A program made the translations under genes and the position numbers. 64,000 nucleotides of DNA, taken from NCBI RefSeq assembly GCF_051020765.1, contig NW_027469086.1:868001-932000 (forward strand), written 5' to 3'. This document shows, one piece after another, positions 7,778 through 16,410 of this stretch (position 1 is the first letter of the stretch; the number at the start of each line of letters is the position of its first letter). The notes under the pieces were generated by a model. The model was not told the DNA's origin. It worked only from the letters and a program-made list of their open reading frames with translations, and ran no database searches. The DNA is from Lasioglossum baleicum. Its lineage: Eukaryota; Arthropoda; Insecta; Hymenoptera; Halictidae.

Positions 7778-10345
7778 TCATTCATGCGACGCATCGTCCG
7801 GAGGTACTCCGCGCAGGGAGCACAGTTCTCGGCGAGTATTTCCTATATTTGTACGAAACACTGGTCGCACTGAAATGTTGTCGGTGTCGGCACGTGGGGC
7901 TGGGGCTGGTTTTATGCAACTTATTTCGCTTTGTTCATTTTGCATAATTGGGGTTTTGGGTGGGTGGGGAATCACTGGTGTCACTGTCACTTTTGTCTCA
8001 GGTGACGAGATTACGGCTTTGGCACAAACACTCTGCATCTCTAATTTGCTTGAGTATTGGTGTCTTCGTCCGAGGAAGAGGTGCTTGAGTTTTCGTCCTC
8101 TTCTTCGTCGTCCGTGAGAATTTCGCCTCTTTCTCTTCTTATTCTGGCAGTGTCTGTTGCTGCCTGATCCAGTGCGAGGAGGAAGCTGCAGTGGATGCAT
8201 TCCAATATTGGGGTTTCCCTCAATATGGGTTTTGTACACGCGTCGCATGCGTTCTTCCTTTTCCTTGTAAGAACGTGCGTGTATACGATGACCCTCCTGA
8301 CTACCGCAGTGAGGCTGCAGGCAAGGCATAGTTCTCTGCCATTTAGGGAGATTCTGTGTCTGCCATTGTAGCAGAATATTCCCTGGTATCTGTAGATGAA
8401 GTCTCCGGCTTTGTTCGCCGATGGTCTCGCCGGTCGTAAGTGTCCGCACATGTTGATCGTGTTTGTGGATACTGGACACGATGTGGTAGGCGGCTGGGAA
8501 CAGGCTGGGATTCTGGCTGTAGGAACTTCTTCGAAGTGCTGCTGTCGTTTGTTCTGTATCTTCCGGCGGTGGAAGGAGATTCTGTCGACGCTGGGTTTCG
8601 GATTTCGCTCGCTTATCGGTGTTGACCGGACGCGTGATTATCGCGGATTCTAATTTCGCGTCAGCGGAGGACTGTAATGAAATCTCCTGGGAGGGTTTCT
8701 TATCGCAAATCGCAGGAGACGCTACAATCATTGTTCGCGGGTTATTGCAAAGGTATAGTATAATACGAAATTTGTTTCTCCTTTTTGCTGACGCGTATTT
8801 TACAGACGTATAATTCCTAGATGGATGGAAATCGCTTTGCGGTGCACGGATACTTGACCGTTGAGACTGGAAGAGATCATGTCCCGGCGAAAAATCAGAG
8901 GTAGGTTTTTGAAATGAAATATAGACTCTCTTTGACTCTGATTTAGAAATTATCGCGGGATGATCTTTTATGATCGACTCGTATGCTCGGTCTATACGAG
9001 GTAGAGTTTTATGCTTTATTTTATGTAGACGTTCTGTCGTCTTTAGAGAATCAAAGGCGGGGACATTTCCTTTCAACCTAGACTCGGAATAGAAACAATC
9101 GGACTTGATACCGGAGCTTGTAGAATAAACCTTCATAGGTTTGAATTCGCGGGAGTCTTCTTTGGACTCTGGATTAAAATTGTCGGGATGGTTACCGAAT
9201 ACGTCGGGATGGTTACCGGAATTGAAAAGGTCGGGATGGTTACCGAATGCGTCGGGATGGTTCCCGGAATTAGAAAGGTCGGGATGGTTACCGAATACGT
9301 CGGGATGATACCCGGAATTAGAAAGGTCGGGATGGTTACCGAATACGTCGGGATGGTTCCCGGAATTAGAAAGGTCGGTAGAGTACGACTCGATTTCTTC
9401 CATCTCCAATGGGGGCAATCGAAATGAAACTCTTTCCGACGAGGTGTTAAAACACCGGAGGCTCGCTTTGCCTTTACGATTGGTGACGACGCAGTCACCC
9501 AGGAATACATCCGGCGCTACGTTAACACGGCGGATATATCCCTGTTTGGGTCCTTCGACGTCGACCGCTATGCACGCAACGGTACGAGGTTCGAGGACGA
9601 ATTCTTCGGATTTCAGAGGAGTCTTTGTTCGGACTCGATCCTCACGCTCCACGATCCGAATTCTCGCAGTGTACTCCGATATCTCTCGAGTCTCCTTCGA
9701 TTCCGGCCGGCTTTCCACGGCGTTTTTCTCTAGGGAGTACTCGATCGAATCCCGAGGAGGCATTGAAATAACCTCCGTCACCGGGGCTCTGCAAGGTCTG
9801 ACCGCAGGTGCACGAGGATTTGAGGAAGACACTCGAACGTTCCCTGCCGAATGTTCCTCACGCTTGGCGGCTGGAGTTTTAACGAGATCATTGGTCATAG
9901 ACGAAGGCATTGAAATAACCTCTGCTGCCAATTTATCGCGAGGCTCAGCCGTGGGCGCGCGAGGGTTCGAGAAGGGAACCCGAATGTTTCCTATCATAAT
10001 GTATTCGTTCGCAAAGGAGATCTCGGCTCCTGTTCTGAAGAAGGGAGAACCGAGGATTCCGTCGATGTTAATTGGGAAGCTTTCTCCCAAGACATGAAAT
10101 TCGACAGGGTTTTGACCCTGTAAGTGTATTTTGATTTGACCGAGAGTTGGAATGGATCCCTCGGTTATTCCTTGGACTTCTATAGTGTTCGTATGATCTA
10201 TAGGTAGATTTGGTTCTAGACTTGACGCACGAATTAAGTTGATCTCCGAACCCGTGTCTAACAAAAATTCACACTTCTTTTGTAATTGAGGGGCGGAGAT
10301 TTTTACGCGCGGAATTGGTGAGTCTGCAGCAAGATTTACTGCTGA
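7778..10345 (-). CDS. Protease-linker polyprotein frame of El3
   Basis: Continues from gag in the -1 frame. The protease has LLDTGSEINLIRASSL and DGILGSPFF. Then come the spacer, the conserved QGYIRRVNVAPDVFLGDC module, the repeat array (9374-9181) and the lineage B type linker (from FNPESKEDSREF). After PPPEDTEQ the frame runs for over 130 codons across the overlapping cysteine-rich gene and ends in the common tail RRELCSLRGVPPDDASHE. The stretch overlapping 8041-8451 is low-information Arg/His-rich text and is probably not the functional frame there. No polymerase domains. Confidence 0.75.
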   Translation of the reverse strand, partial: SAVNLAADSPIPRVKISAPQLQKKCEFLLDTGSEINLIRASSLEPNLPIDHTNTIEVQGITEGSIPTLGQIKIHLQGQNPVEFHVLGESFPINIDGILGSPFFRTGAEISFANEYIMIGNIRVPFSNPRAPTAEPRDKLAAEVISMPSSMTNDLVKTPAAKREEHSAGNVRVSSSNPRAPAVRPCRAPVTEVISMPPRDSIEYSLEKNAVESRPESKETREISEYTARIRIVEREDRVRTKTPLKSEEFVLEPRTVACIAVDVEGPKQGYIRRVNVAPDVFLGDCVVTNRKGKASLRCFNTSSERVSFRLPPLEMEEIESYSTDLSNSGNHPDVFGNHPDLSNSGYHPDVFGNHPDLSNSGNHPDAFGNHPDLFNSGNHPDVFGNHPDNFNPESKEDSREFKPMKVYSTSSGIKSDCFYSESRLKGNVPAFDSLKTTERLHKIKHKTLPRIDRAYESIIKDHPAIISKSESKRVYISFQKPTSDFSPGHDLFQSQRSSIRAPQSDFHPSRNYTSVKYASAKRRNKFRIILYLCNNPRTMIVASPAICDKKPSQEISLQSSADAKLESAIITRPVNTDKRAKSETQRRQNLLPPPEDTEQTTAALRRSSYSQNPSLFPAAYHIVSSIHKHDQHVRTLTTGETIGEQSRRLHLQIPGNILLQWQTQNLPKWQRTMPCLQPHCGSQEGHRIHARSYKEKEERMRRVYKTHIEGNPNIGMHPLQLPPRTGSGSNRHCQNKKRKRRNSHGRRRRGRKLKHLFLGRRHQYSSKLEMQSVCAKAVISSPETKVTVTPVIPHPPKTPIMQNEQSEISCIKPAPAPRADTDNISVRPVFRTNIGNTRRELCSLRGVPPDDASHE
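7993..7998. other. Recombination breakpoint with 6-nt microhomology, El3
   Basis: To the left (the 3' tail) El3 matches El1 (lineage A). To the right it matches the El9 cassette (lineage B). The two parents share TTGTCT exactly at the switch. This fits template switching during reverse transcription. Confidence 0.65.
8041..8451 (-). CDS. Cysteine-rich putative zinc protein ZnA (136 aa), El3
   Basis: Starts MCGHLRPARPSANKAGD. The core is CYNG-x-HRISLNGRELCLACS around residues 27-46, then CDACTKPILRETPILECIHC around residues 69-88, giving three CxxC pairs plus a lone Cys. An acidic Ser/Asp/Glu tail (DDEEEDENSSTSSSDED) ends the protein. The pattern suggests two zinc sites, but I recognise no named family. 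It lies in the +1 frame relative to the protease polyprotein, so it needs its own mRNA or start. El9 has a nearly identical copy. Confidence 0.7.
   Translation of the reverse strand: MCGHLRPARPSANKAGDFIYRYQGIFCYNGRHRISLNGRELCLACSLTAVVRRVIVYTHVLTRKRKNACDACTKPILRETPILECIHCSFLLALDQAATDTARIRRERGEILTDDEEEDENSSTSSSDEDTNTQAN
9181..9374 (-). repeat. Coding tandem repeat array, El3
   Basis: 48-bp units of the FGNHPDLSNSG type. The array marks the switch from lineage A sequence (upstream on the minus strand) to lineage B linker sequence (downstream), consistent with recombination inside the repeats. Confidence 0.85.
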
Positions 10346-11694
10346 GACGAATCGTCGGACTGGTCGTTCGTCCGGATAGCTGTTTGGGTGCGGGCTGTAG
10401 TTTGAGTTGAAGATGCGGCCTCCCGCCTGGGGTTGGCTTCGGTCGGGAGGCCGGACTCGTTTCCCGACCTCCTATTATTATTAAAAGTGCGCTTACGGCA
10501 CTCGTGAATATCGTGCCCGGGGACTTTGCAGTAGTTGCAAAATTTGTTAGGGCTTGAAGGGCGATCTGTGCGACCATCGCGGTACGTGTTTTGGTCGCGA
10601 GGATTATTTTCCCATCGCCGTTGCGGCGTCGGGGAGCGATAAGAGTCCCGGTTTGAGTTTCTCGAGGACTGCTGAGACGAGTCCGGTCTGTTATCGCGGC
10701 GTTCTCGGGTTCGCTCTGGAATGTCACGAGCGGACTCGTACGTGGAACGCGGGCGATACGGCCGGTTATCAGAGAAGCTGACTCGTTTTTCTTCGCGGAT
10801 CAGTTCTCGTCGACGAGTCTGGTCTGACTCATACTGCCTGTAAGCAGAGATGGCTGCTTCGAAAACAGTGGCAGGATTTCGCGAAGGGCAATGAAGCACT
10901 TCGGCACGCAGCTGGGGAAGGAGACCTCGTAGAAAACAATCTACTACGAAGCGATCTAGTTCTTCGTAATCGAGGCCAATATCTGTGGCATCTTGAATCG
11001 CGGTTCGAAGGTCTTTAACGCGATTGATGAAGTCTAAGATGTGCTCGTTTGGAGCTTGGAGTACACTCGCGAGATCGCCACGGTACTGGTCCACGAATTT
11101 GTATGGGCCCAGTACTGTTCGTAATTTCTCGCATAGTGCAGAAATTGTGAATATGTGCTGGCCTTCTATAGCGGCATAAGCACGATCGTGGAGTTTATTG
11201 CAGAGCAATTTTGTGAGGGCACGCTCTGCAGTGGCCGGTACGGTGTCACGCGCGCGTTTGCATGCACGTATGAATTGCAGGACGGAAGACGAAGTTCCGT
11301 CGAATCTAGGGACAAGCTCGGCGGCTTGTTTTAGAGCAAAATTGCCAGTAGGTTCATACTGTGGGATTTCGCGTGGCTCTGGCGGTGAAGGTTCCCGCAT
11401 ATTAGAGACGTTACTAGGGCCTGGTGTAGGCGTCTGTTGACGTAGGGTTTGACTCGTGATTTGGATGTTATGAAGCTCTTTTCGTATTTCGTCGAGCATA
11501 TTCTTTTGGTTTTGTGCGTCTTCTTCATATTTGAGACGCAATTTGGCAATAAAATCAGTTTCTTCTTTGAGATATTGCTCTCTACGGGCGAGGTCTTGCG
11601 CATAAAGGAGTAGCTCTTCCTCGGTCATTGGAGGAAGGTCTGCGTTAGGATCTGCTCGGAGATCCCTTTGAGATCGCGTGATTGGGCGAGACAT
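10336..11694 (-). CDS. gag: Gag, lineage A (452 aa), El3
   Basis: Same plan as lineage B Gag: MSRPITRSQRDLRADPN, a coiled-coil-like region, the capsid core with LVPRFDGTSSSVLQFIRACKR, a basic Arg-rich region, and the CCHC knuckle CNYCKVPGHDIHEC. It is intact. The last codons overlap the -1 protease frame; the shared DNA also encodes FVSAVNLA in that frame, conserved in both lineages. Confidence 0.93.
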   Translation of the reverse strand: MSRPITRSQRDLRADPNADLPPMTEEELLLYAQDLARREQYLKEETDFIAKLRLKYEEDAQNQKNMLDEIRKELHNIQITSQTLRQQTPTPGPSNVSNMREPSPPEPREIPQYEPTGNFALKQAAELVPRFDGTSSSVLQFIRACKRARDTVPATAERALTKLLCNKLHDRAYAAIEGQHIFTISALCEKLRTVLGPYKFVDQYRGDLASVLQAPNEHILDFINRVKDLRTAIQDATDIGLDYEELDRFVVDCFLRGLLPQLRAEVLHCPSRNPATVFEAAISAYRQYESDQTRRRELIREEKRVSFSDNRPYRPRSTYESARDIPERTRERRDNRPDSSQQSSRNSNRDSYRSPTPQRRWENNPRDQNTYRDGRTDRPSSPNKFCNYCKVPGHDIHECRKRTFNNNRRSGNESGLPTEANPRREAASSTQTTARTQTAIRTNDQSDDSSQQ

Positions 11695-11785
11695 TTTGAA
11701 AGATATGAATGGGATTTAAGAAATGTGAACTTCGTACTGACACGCGTCGGGCTTATTAATGCAAATATCGGCGACAACTTCGATG

Positions 11786-11802
11786 TCCTACCGACTGCGC
11801 CA
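11786..11802 (-). other. tRNA-Ser primer binding site, El3
   Basis: Reverse complement of tcctaccgactgcgcca, next to the 5' LTR end at 11807; same tRNA-Ser match as in the other elements. Confidence 0.8.
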
Positions 11803-11806
11803 AATT

Positions 11807-13793
11807 TGTCACGTCCGTCACTGTGTTTTTGTTACAGGTACCAAGAGAGAGAAAAGAGAACAGTGACAGACGGACGGTTGAGATATTATGATTAAAATGA
11901 GAAGTGGTCTTTCGTGCCGAGACAGCCACGGGCTGTCATATGCACTAGGACAACCGATATTGCTATGATGCAGTCAAGAAGAGAACGTCCGACGCGGTTA
12001 CAAGAAGTGTCCGACAAGAATCACGCGCGAGATGATGCAACGAAAACGGTGAGTTTACAGGATTCAGCAATTATACAAGATATTATACGACTCACCGCAA
12101 TGTTGTATTAACGCCTAATAATATTGTTGCAGCAGGAACTGGCGGTACTGACAGTAGGTGTCGTACATCGGGTCTTCTATACAGATGTCCTCGAGGTGGG
12201 GAAGATCTGGCAGAGTTGCTGCTGCTCGGTTCGGGACGACGTTAGTGGCCTTGGATGCTGGCCGCAAGACGACACGTTGATGAGCTGGCAGAGGAACGTC
12301 ACGGATGATTCGGCAACGGACCCTGGGAACGATGATCGTGTCTCGGCTGTCGTCGTCGTCGGCTATGTCGATCACCTCTGGACAATCGACCGGATGTAGA
12401 ACTGGCGTCGGAGCTCGCGAGAGGTCCGCGTGGTTGACCTCTTTAGGAGGGTTGCAAGGGCAACCGTATACAGAAACGTAATCGGACGCGTCACACGGAA
12501 TGTGCTCGGTGGTTCCCAGAAGTTCTGTCCACTCGGTAGTGGCAATGATTTGATCGAGCACCGCTTTATTTCTCAACGCGCGTCTCAATTTAGCAAGTTG
12601 ATACTTGCGTCCCGCTCGACGTGGGCGTCGCATGGGTAAGGAATAGTAATGATGGAATATTAATAATATAATGAAAATGAACTTCCACTTGTTATTAACC
12701 TTTTTGGTAGTTAACTCGCTTCACGTCTATAGTGGCGGCTCAGCGTTTCCACTGCGCACTTTAGACCAATTTTAGACGTGGCACGAGAACTTCTCTATGA
12801 CTCGCTTCAAATTCCTTATTGGCGGCTCAGCGTTTCCACTGCGCACTTTAGACCAAGTCCGGATATGTCACGAGTTTAATATATTCGATGCAAGAACTGA
12901 ATTGGAAGATGGTGTTGAACTAACACAAGAATAACAAGATCGAAGCACTGGTATAACAACGATATATTAAATAAGAACTGGTAAGTACACTGGTATACAA
13001 TATGTAAGTAATATTATAATAGGAGTAGTAATTGGATTAATGAATAATGGATATAGTAATATGTTGTAGGAATAATGTATGAGAATTAGGAGTTGAGTTG
13101 AGTTGAGTTAGAGTTAGAATTGGAATTGGAATTGGAATTAGGAGTGAAGGATCGACACACTTCACTTTCGCGGAGCTAGACTGAACACGTCTGCTCTTGA
13201 AGCCGGACTGGCACGTCCGTGCGAGTCGCTCGCTTGGAGCCGACCGTTCGAGTCGCTGTCTGGAGGCGGACTGCTCGAGTCGCGAGATGGAGGCGGACTG
13301 CTGCAAGCGTCCGCTCTGCCTTGCCTCCTTCGGTCGGAGTGGGGATAGCTGACGCTGCAGTCTCTTTGTTCTTCAGTCGTCGGAGTGGGAGAACCGCTGA
13401 CGCAGCAGCGTCTTCGCTCCCGGGGACTGCACGTGCATTTCTGCTGACGCTGCAGTCTCGTGGCTGTCCTATTGCCCTCTACGAGCGTGGGACTGCTGAT
13501 GCAGCAGTCTTTGGACTTCTCGACGTTTCTAGAAGCTTCTAGATGCTTCCAGAGTGATGCAATACTTTATTGCATTATGTGTCGTGGTGATGGGTTGAAA
13601 CTGAGGTAAGGTGTTGATCAAGGAGAAGTTATGGTGATGGGTAGAGACGGAGATAAGGATTAGAACAATACAATAATGAGATCTTAATACTATGCTCTTA
13701 TGTCTAGGGGACGGTGTGTGGATCTTATGTAGATCAGACCTTGTATACATAGTGTGTGTACAAGGCCAACGTCGTACATCGGACGACGTAACA
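11807..13793 (-). repeat. El3 5' LTR (lineage A, 1987 bp)
   Basis: Same length as the 3' LTR of El3. It carries the heat-shock-type element at 13517-13549, two direct copies of a ggtctaaagtgcgcagtgg block in the leader, and the LTR gene 12115-12633. TG...CA ends. Confidence 0.95.
12115..12633 (-). CDS. LTR-encoded SUMO-motif protein (172 aa), El3 5' LTR
   Basis: This is the promoter-proximal copy for El3 transcripts. It has the same residues as the 3' LTR copy, including VIDIADDDDSRDTI. The ATG is in a weak context (c at -3) and is the first ATG after the candidate start. The stop is followed at once by attgcG|GTGAGT, a strong splice-donor match. Confidence 0.8.
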   Translation of the reverse strand: MRRPRRAGRKYQLAKLRRALRNKAVLDQIIATTEWTELLGTTEHIPCDASDYVSVYGCPCNPPKEVNHADLSRAPTPVLHPVDCPEVIDIADDDDSRDTIIVPRVRCRIIRDVPLPAHQRVVLRPASKATNVVPNRAAATLPDLPHLEDICIEDPMYDTYCQYRQFLLQQYY

Positions 13794-13797
13794 ATTT

Positions 13798-16337
13798 CAT
13801 TTCAAAAACCTACCTCTGATTTTTCGCCGGAACATGATCTCTTCCAATCTAAACGGTCAAGTATCCGTGCACCGCAAAGCGAGTTTCATCCATCTAGGAA
13901 TTATACGTCTGTAAAATACGCGTCAGCAAAAAGGAGAAACAAATTTCGTATTATACTATACCTCTGCGATAACCCGCGAACAATGATTGTAGCATCTCCT
14001 GCGACTTGCGATAAGAAACCCTCCCAGGAGATTTCATTACAGTCCTCCGCTGACGCGAAATTAGAATCCGCGTTAATCACGCGTCCGGTCAACACCGACA
14101 AACGAGCGAAATCCGAAACCCAGCGTCGACAAAATCTCCTTCTACAGCCGGAAGATAAGCTTGTCGCATCACGACTCAGCCCCTCGGAAGATAGGATCAT
14201 TCCAGAGGAGCTCCAGTCTTCAGACAATTTCGCAACCACAAACATGTATCCGTTACAAGTTGCCATCCTATGCACCATTACCACGCAAGTTTATACCCTC
14301 ATTGGATATGATTGCGGTGGACCGACACTCAACGTCACTACGTACTCTACCATCGATAACCTGAATTGCGAACCCGAAGATGTCACACCGATCGAGAGTT
14401 TAGAGCGAATTCAACTTCTGCAGCTAGCCGAGTTTTCGCAAGCCCGAGTCCTCCAATGCCACATTGAAATAGACAGAACGATCTACTACTGTGGCATGCA
14501 TTCGCATAATTCCGTCGTCGCCAATGGTAGACAAGAGTATCTCCTAACCACCACCAGTGAAACATGCTCTAATCTACACACTACCGGAACTCTGTATATT
14601 ACGCCAGCGGCACAGATCACAGGAGTCCAGCCAAATTCCACAACCTCTCGTAGCCTCACAATGGCAGGAGAAATCAAGAATGACGGAAGCTGCTCAGGCA
14701 CAACCTACAACGATCCTTTTGGAACCTGGACGGACGTCGTGGTGCAAGCCATAATACGCATCACGATACGGGACTACATTGCACCGATAAAGCTATCCAC
14801 AGCACAAATTCATTTACAATCCGGACAAACCTGTCCTCTTCAGAAAGGCAACTGCCTCGATTCACAGGACGGATACACATTCTGGGAACCCGCACCAACA
14901 GATTCATGCAGATTCAACAACTACGATGTTCTATACGAAGGGCTAGCGACCAAGCTATCCCCACAGTTAAAATCCTCGCCAACCTTGTATACAGTTGCCT
15001 CTCAGGATACAACATTTGCACTAACCGAGACAGGACGATCTTCAGTCTGCGGATTTATCATAATCCGTACAGAACATCCAAAACTGTTCATACTAGAAAC
15101 GGGGAAGTCAGGGAAATTCAAGGAGGAGTCACCCACCCTCGTCAACAATCTCGACATATTCACCTATGTCAACAGCAAATTCGTCTACGTAGAGAAACAT
15201 CTCCGTACACAATTTTCTCAACTATATAAGGACGTCATTCGTCAAAAGTGCGAACTAGAACGACAAATTCTCCAGAACGCACTCACTCAGCTGCACACAG
15301 CCCCTGAAGAAGTGGCAACCGCCATCATGAAAGACGCTGGATTTATTGCAGTCCCAGCAGGTGAAGTGGTCCATATTATCAAATGTATCCCAGTGACAGT
15401 CCAGATCCGGAAAACGGAACGCTGTTATGACGAACTGCCCGTCACGTACAAGAATTCTTCAAGATTCCTGAAACCAAAGGACCACATTATTTCAAACACC
15501 GGTACAGAGAAGCCGTGCAGCGAGTTACTATCTCCATATTACAGAATACATGGAACATGGTACCGACTCACTCCATCACTAACAGAAACTATTGCACCGT
15601 CAGAACTCCATCCAATCTCTAAGGCCACATGGAAATACGTGGACCCCAAAAACCTTGCGACTGGAGGCATATATTCGCAAGACGACCTCGACAAACTGCA
15701 GGATCACATAATGTTCCCTGTAGAAAAGGTAGCCGTAATAAATACTATTGCACAAGGCGCCTCAGGTAGACAATACGCAGCAGGAAATATTAACATGTTC
15801 AACCTGCTCGACGAAGAGTTGCTTCAACAAATAGCTGAATCTACCGCACAGAAGTTATGGTCAGGATTTACCACGTTCGGATCCGTAACCGCTGGATTAA
15901 TAGGAATATATGTGGCAATTCGCACAATAAAAACTATTATCAGCACAATCATCAATGGCATCGCTCTCCATTCGTTATACGGCTGGAGCCTCCACCTCAT
16001 CGTCGCCATCTGGAGTTCCTTGACAAGATTCTTCATTTTCCTGAAACAAAGAGACGAAACATACACATACGCTGTCAGATATCGGAAAAGTGAAAGTGAA
16101 AATGACATAAGTGAGCCCATTCCCTCCCAAGACCCCAATAAAAGACAGTCAAATAATGAACATTGCGATTATAGACTGTCGGACATTGCGAAACCTACCC
16201 CAACTCCTCGCGCAGAATCAGACAACATCTCAGTGCATCCAGTGTTTCGTACTGTTAATACAGTCAACGTGCGCCGAGAACTGAGCTCCCTGCGCGGATC
16301 GCTCACTAACGATGCGTCTCAAGACCAAAAATTGTAA
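13798..16337 (+). CDS. env: Linker and chuvirus-like envelope glycoprotein, El2 (second part of frame)
   Basis: Resumes the El2 frame interrupted at 5724. A Ser/Lys/Arg-rich linker leads in frame to ATG at 14244, which opens a glycoprotein of 697 residues: hydrophobic signal-like start MYPLQVAILCTITTQVYTL, then IGYDCGG, many paired cysteines, NxS/T sites, a long hydrophobic membrane segment (SVTAGLIGIYVAI to SLTRFFIFLK) near residue 555-610, and a short cytoplasmic tail with the common 3' tail. The general pattern matches glycoproteins of arthropod mononegavirus-like viruses (Chuviridae) that insect LTR elements have captured; that assignment rests on memory. Intact here. The first ~36 codons read before 13798 belong to the El3 LTR. 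Confidence 0.78.
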
Positions 16338-16399
16338 TGCGAGCGCTCACCGAACACAACCTCGGACCGAGAGATTTCACTCCGAGAAATCTCTTCTCC

Positions 16400-16410
16400 G
16401 GCGAGGGAGG
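16400..16410 (+). other. Polypurine tract of El2
   Basis: ggcgagggagg abuts the 3' LTR. The lineage B tract is also seen in El5 and El9. Confidence 0.6.

Larger units (their letters stand above)
5725..13793 (-). mobile_element. El3: complete lineage A element with zinc-protein cassette
   Basis: Reading on the minus strand: 5' LTR 13793-11807, PBS, gag 11694-10336, protease/linker frame 10345-7778, an overlapping cysteine-rich protein 8451-8041, polypurine tract, 3' LTR 7711-5725. The LTRs are both 1987 bp and differ at one site noticed (6690/12772). It has no RT, integrase or env. The chassis and 3' tail are lineage A, but linker and zinc cassette are nearly identical to lineage B El9, so it is an inter-lineage recombinant that transposed afterwards. 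Confidence 0.92.

Noticed and set aside
13692..13797. N-terminal extension of the El2 linker-env ORF starting at 13692
   Set aside because: These codons belong to the El3 LTR; the native frame enters from 5724 across the insertion.
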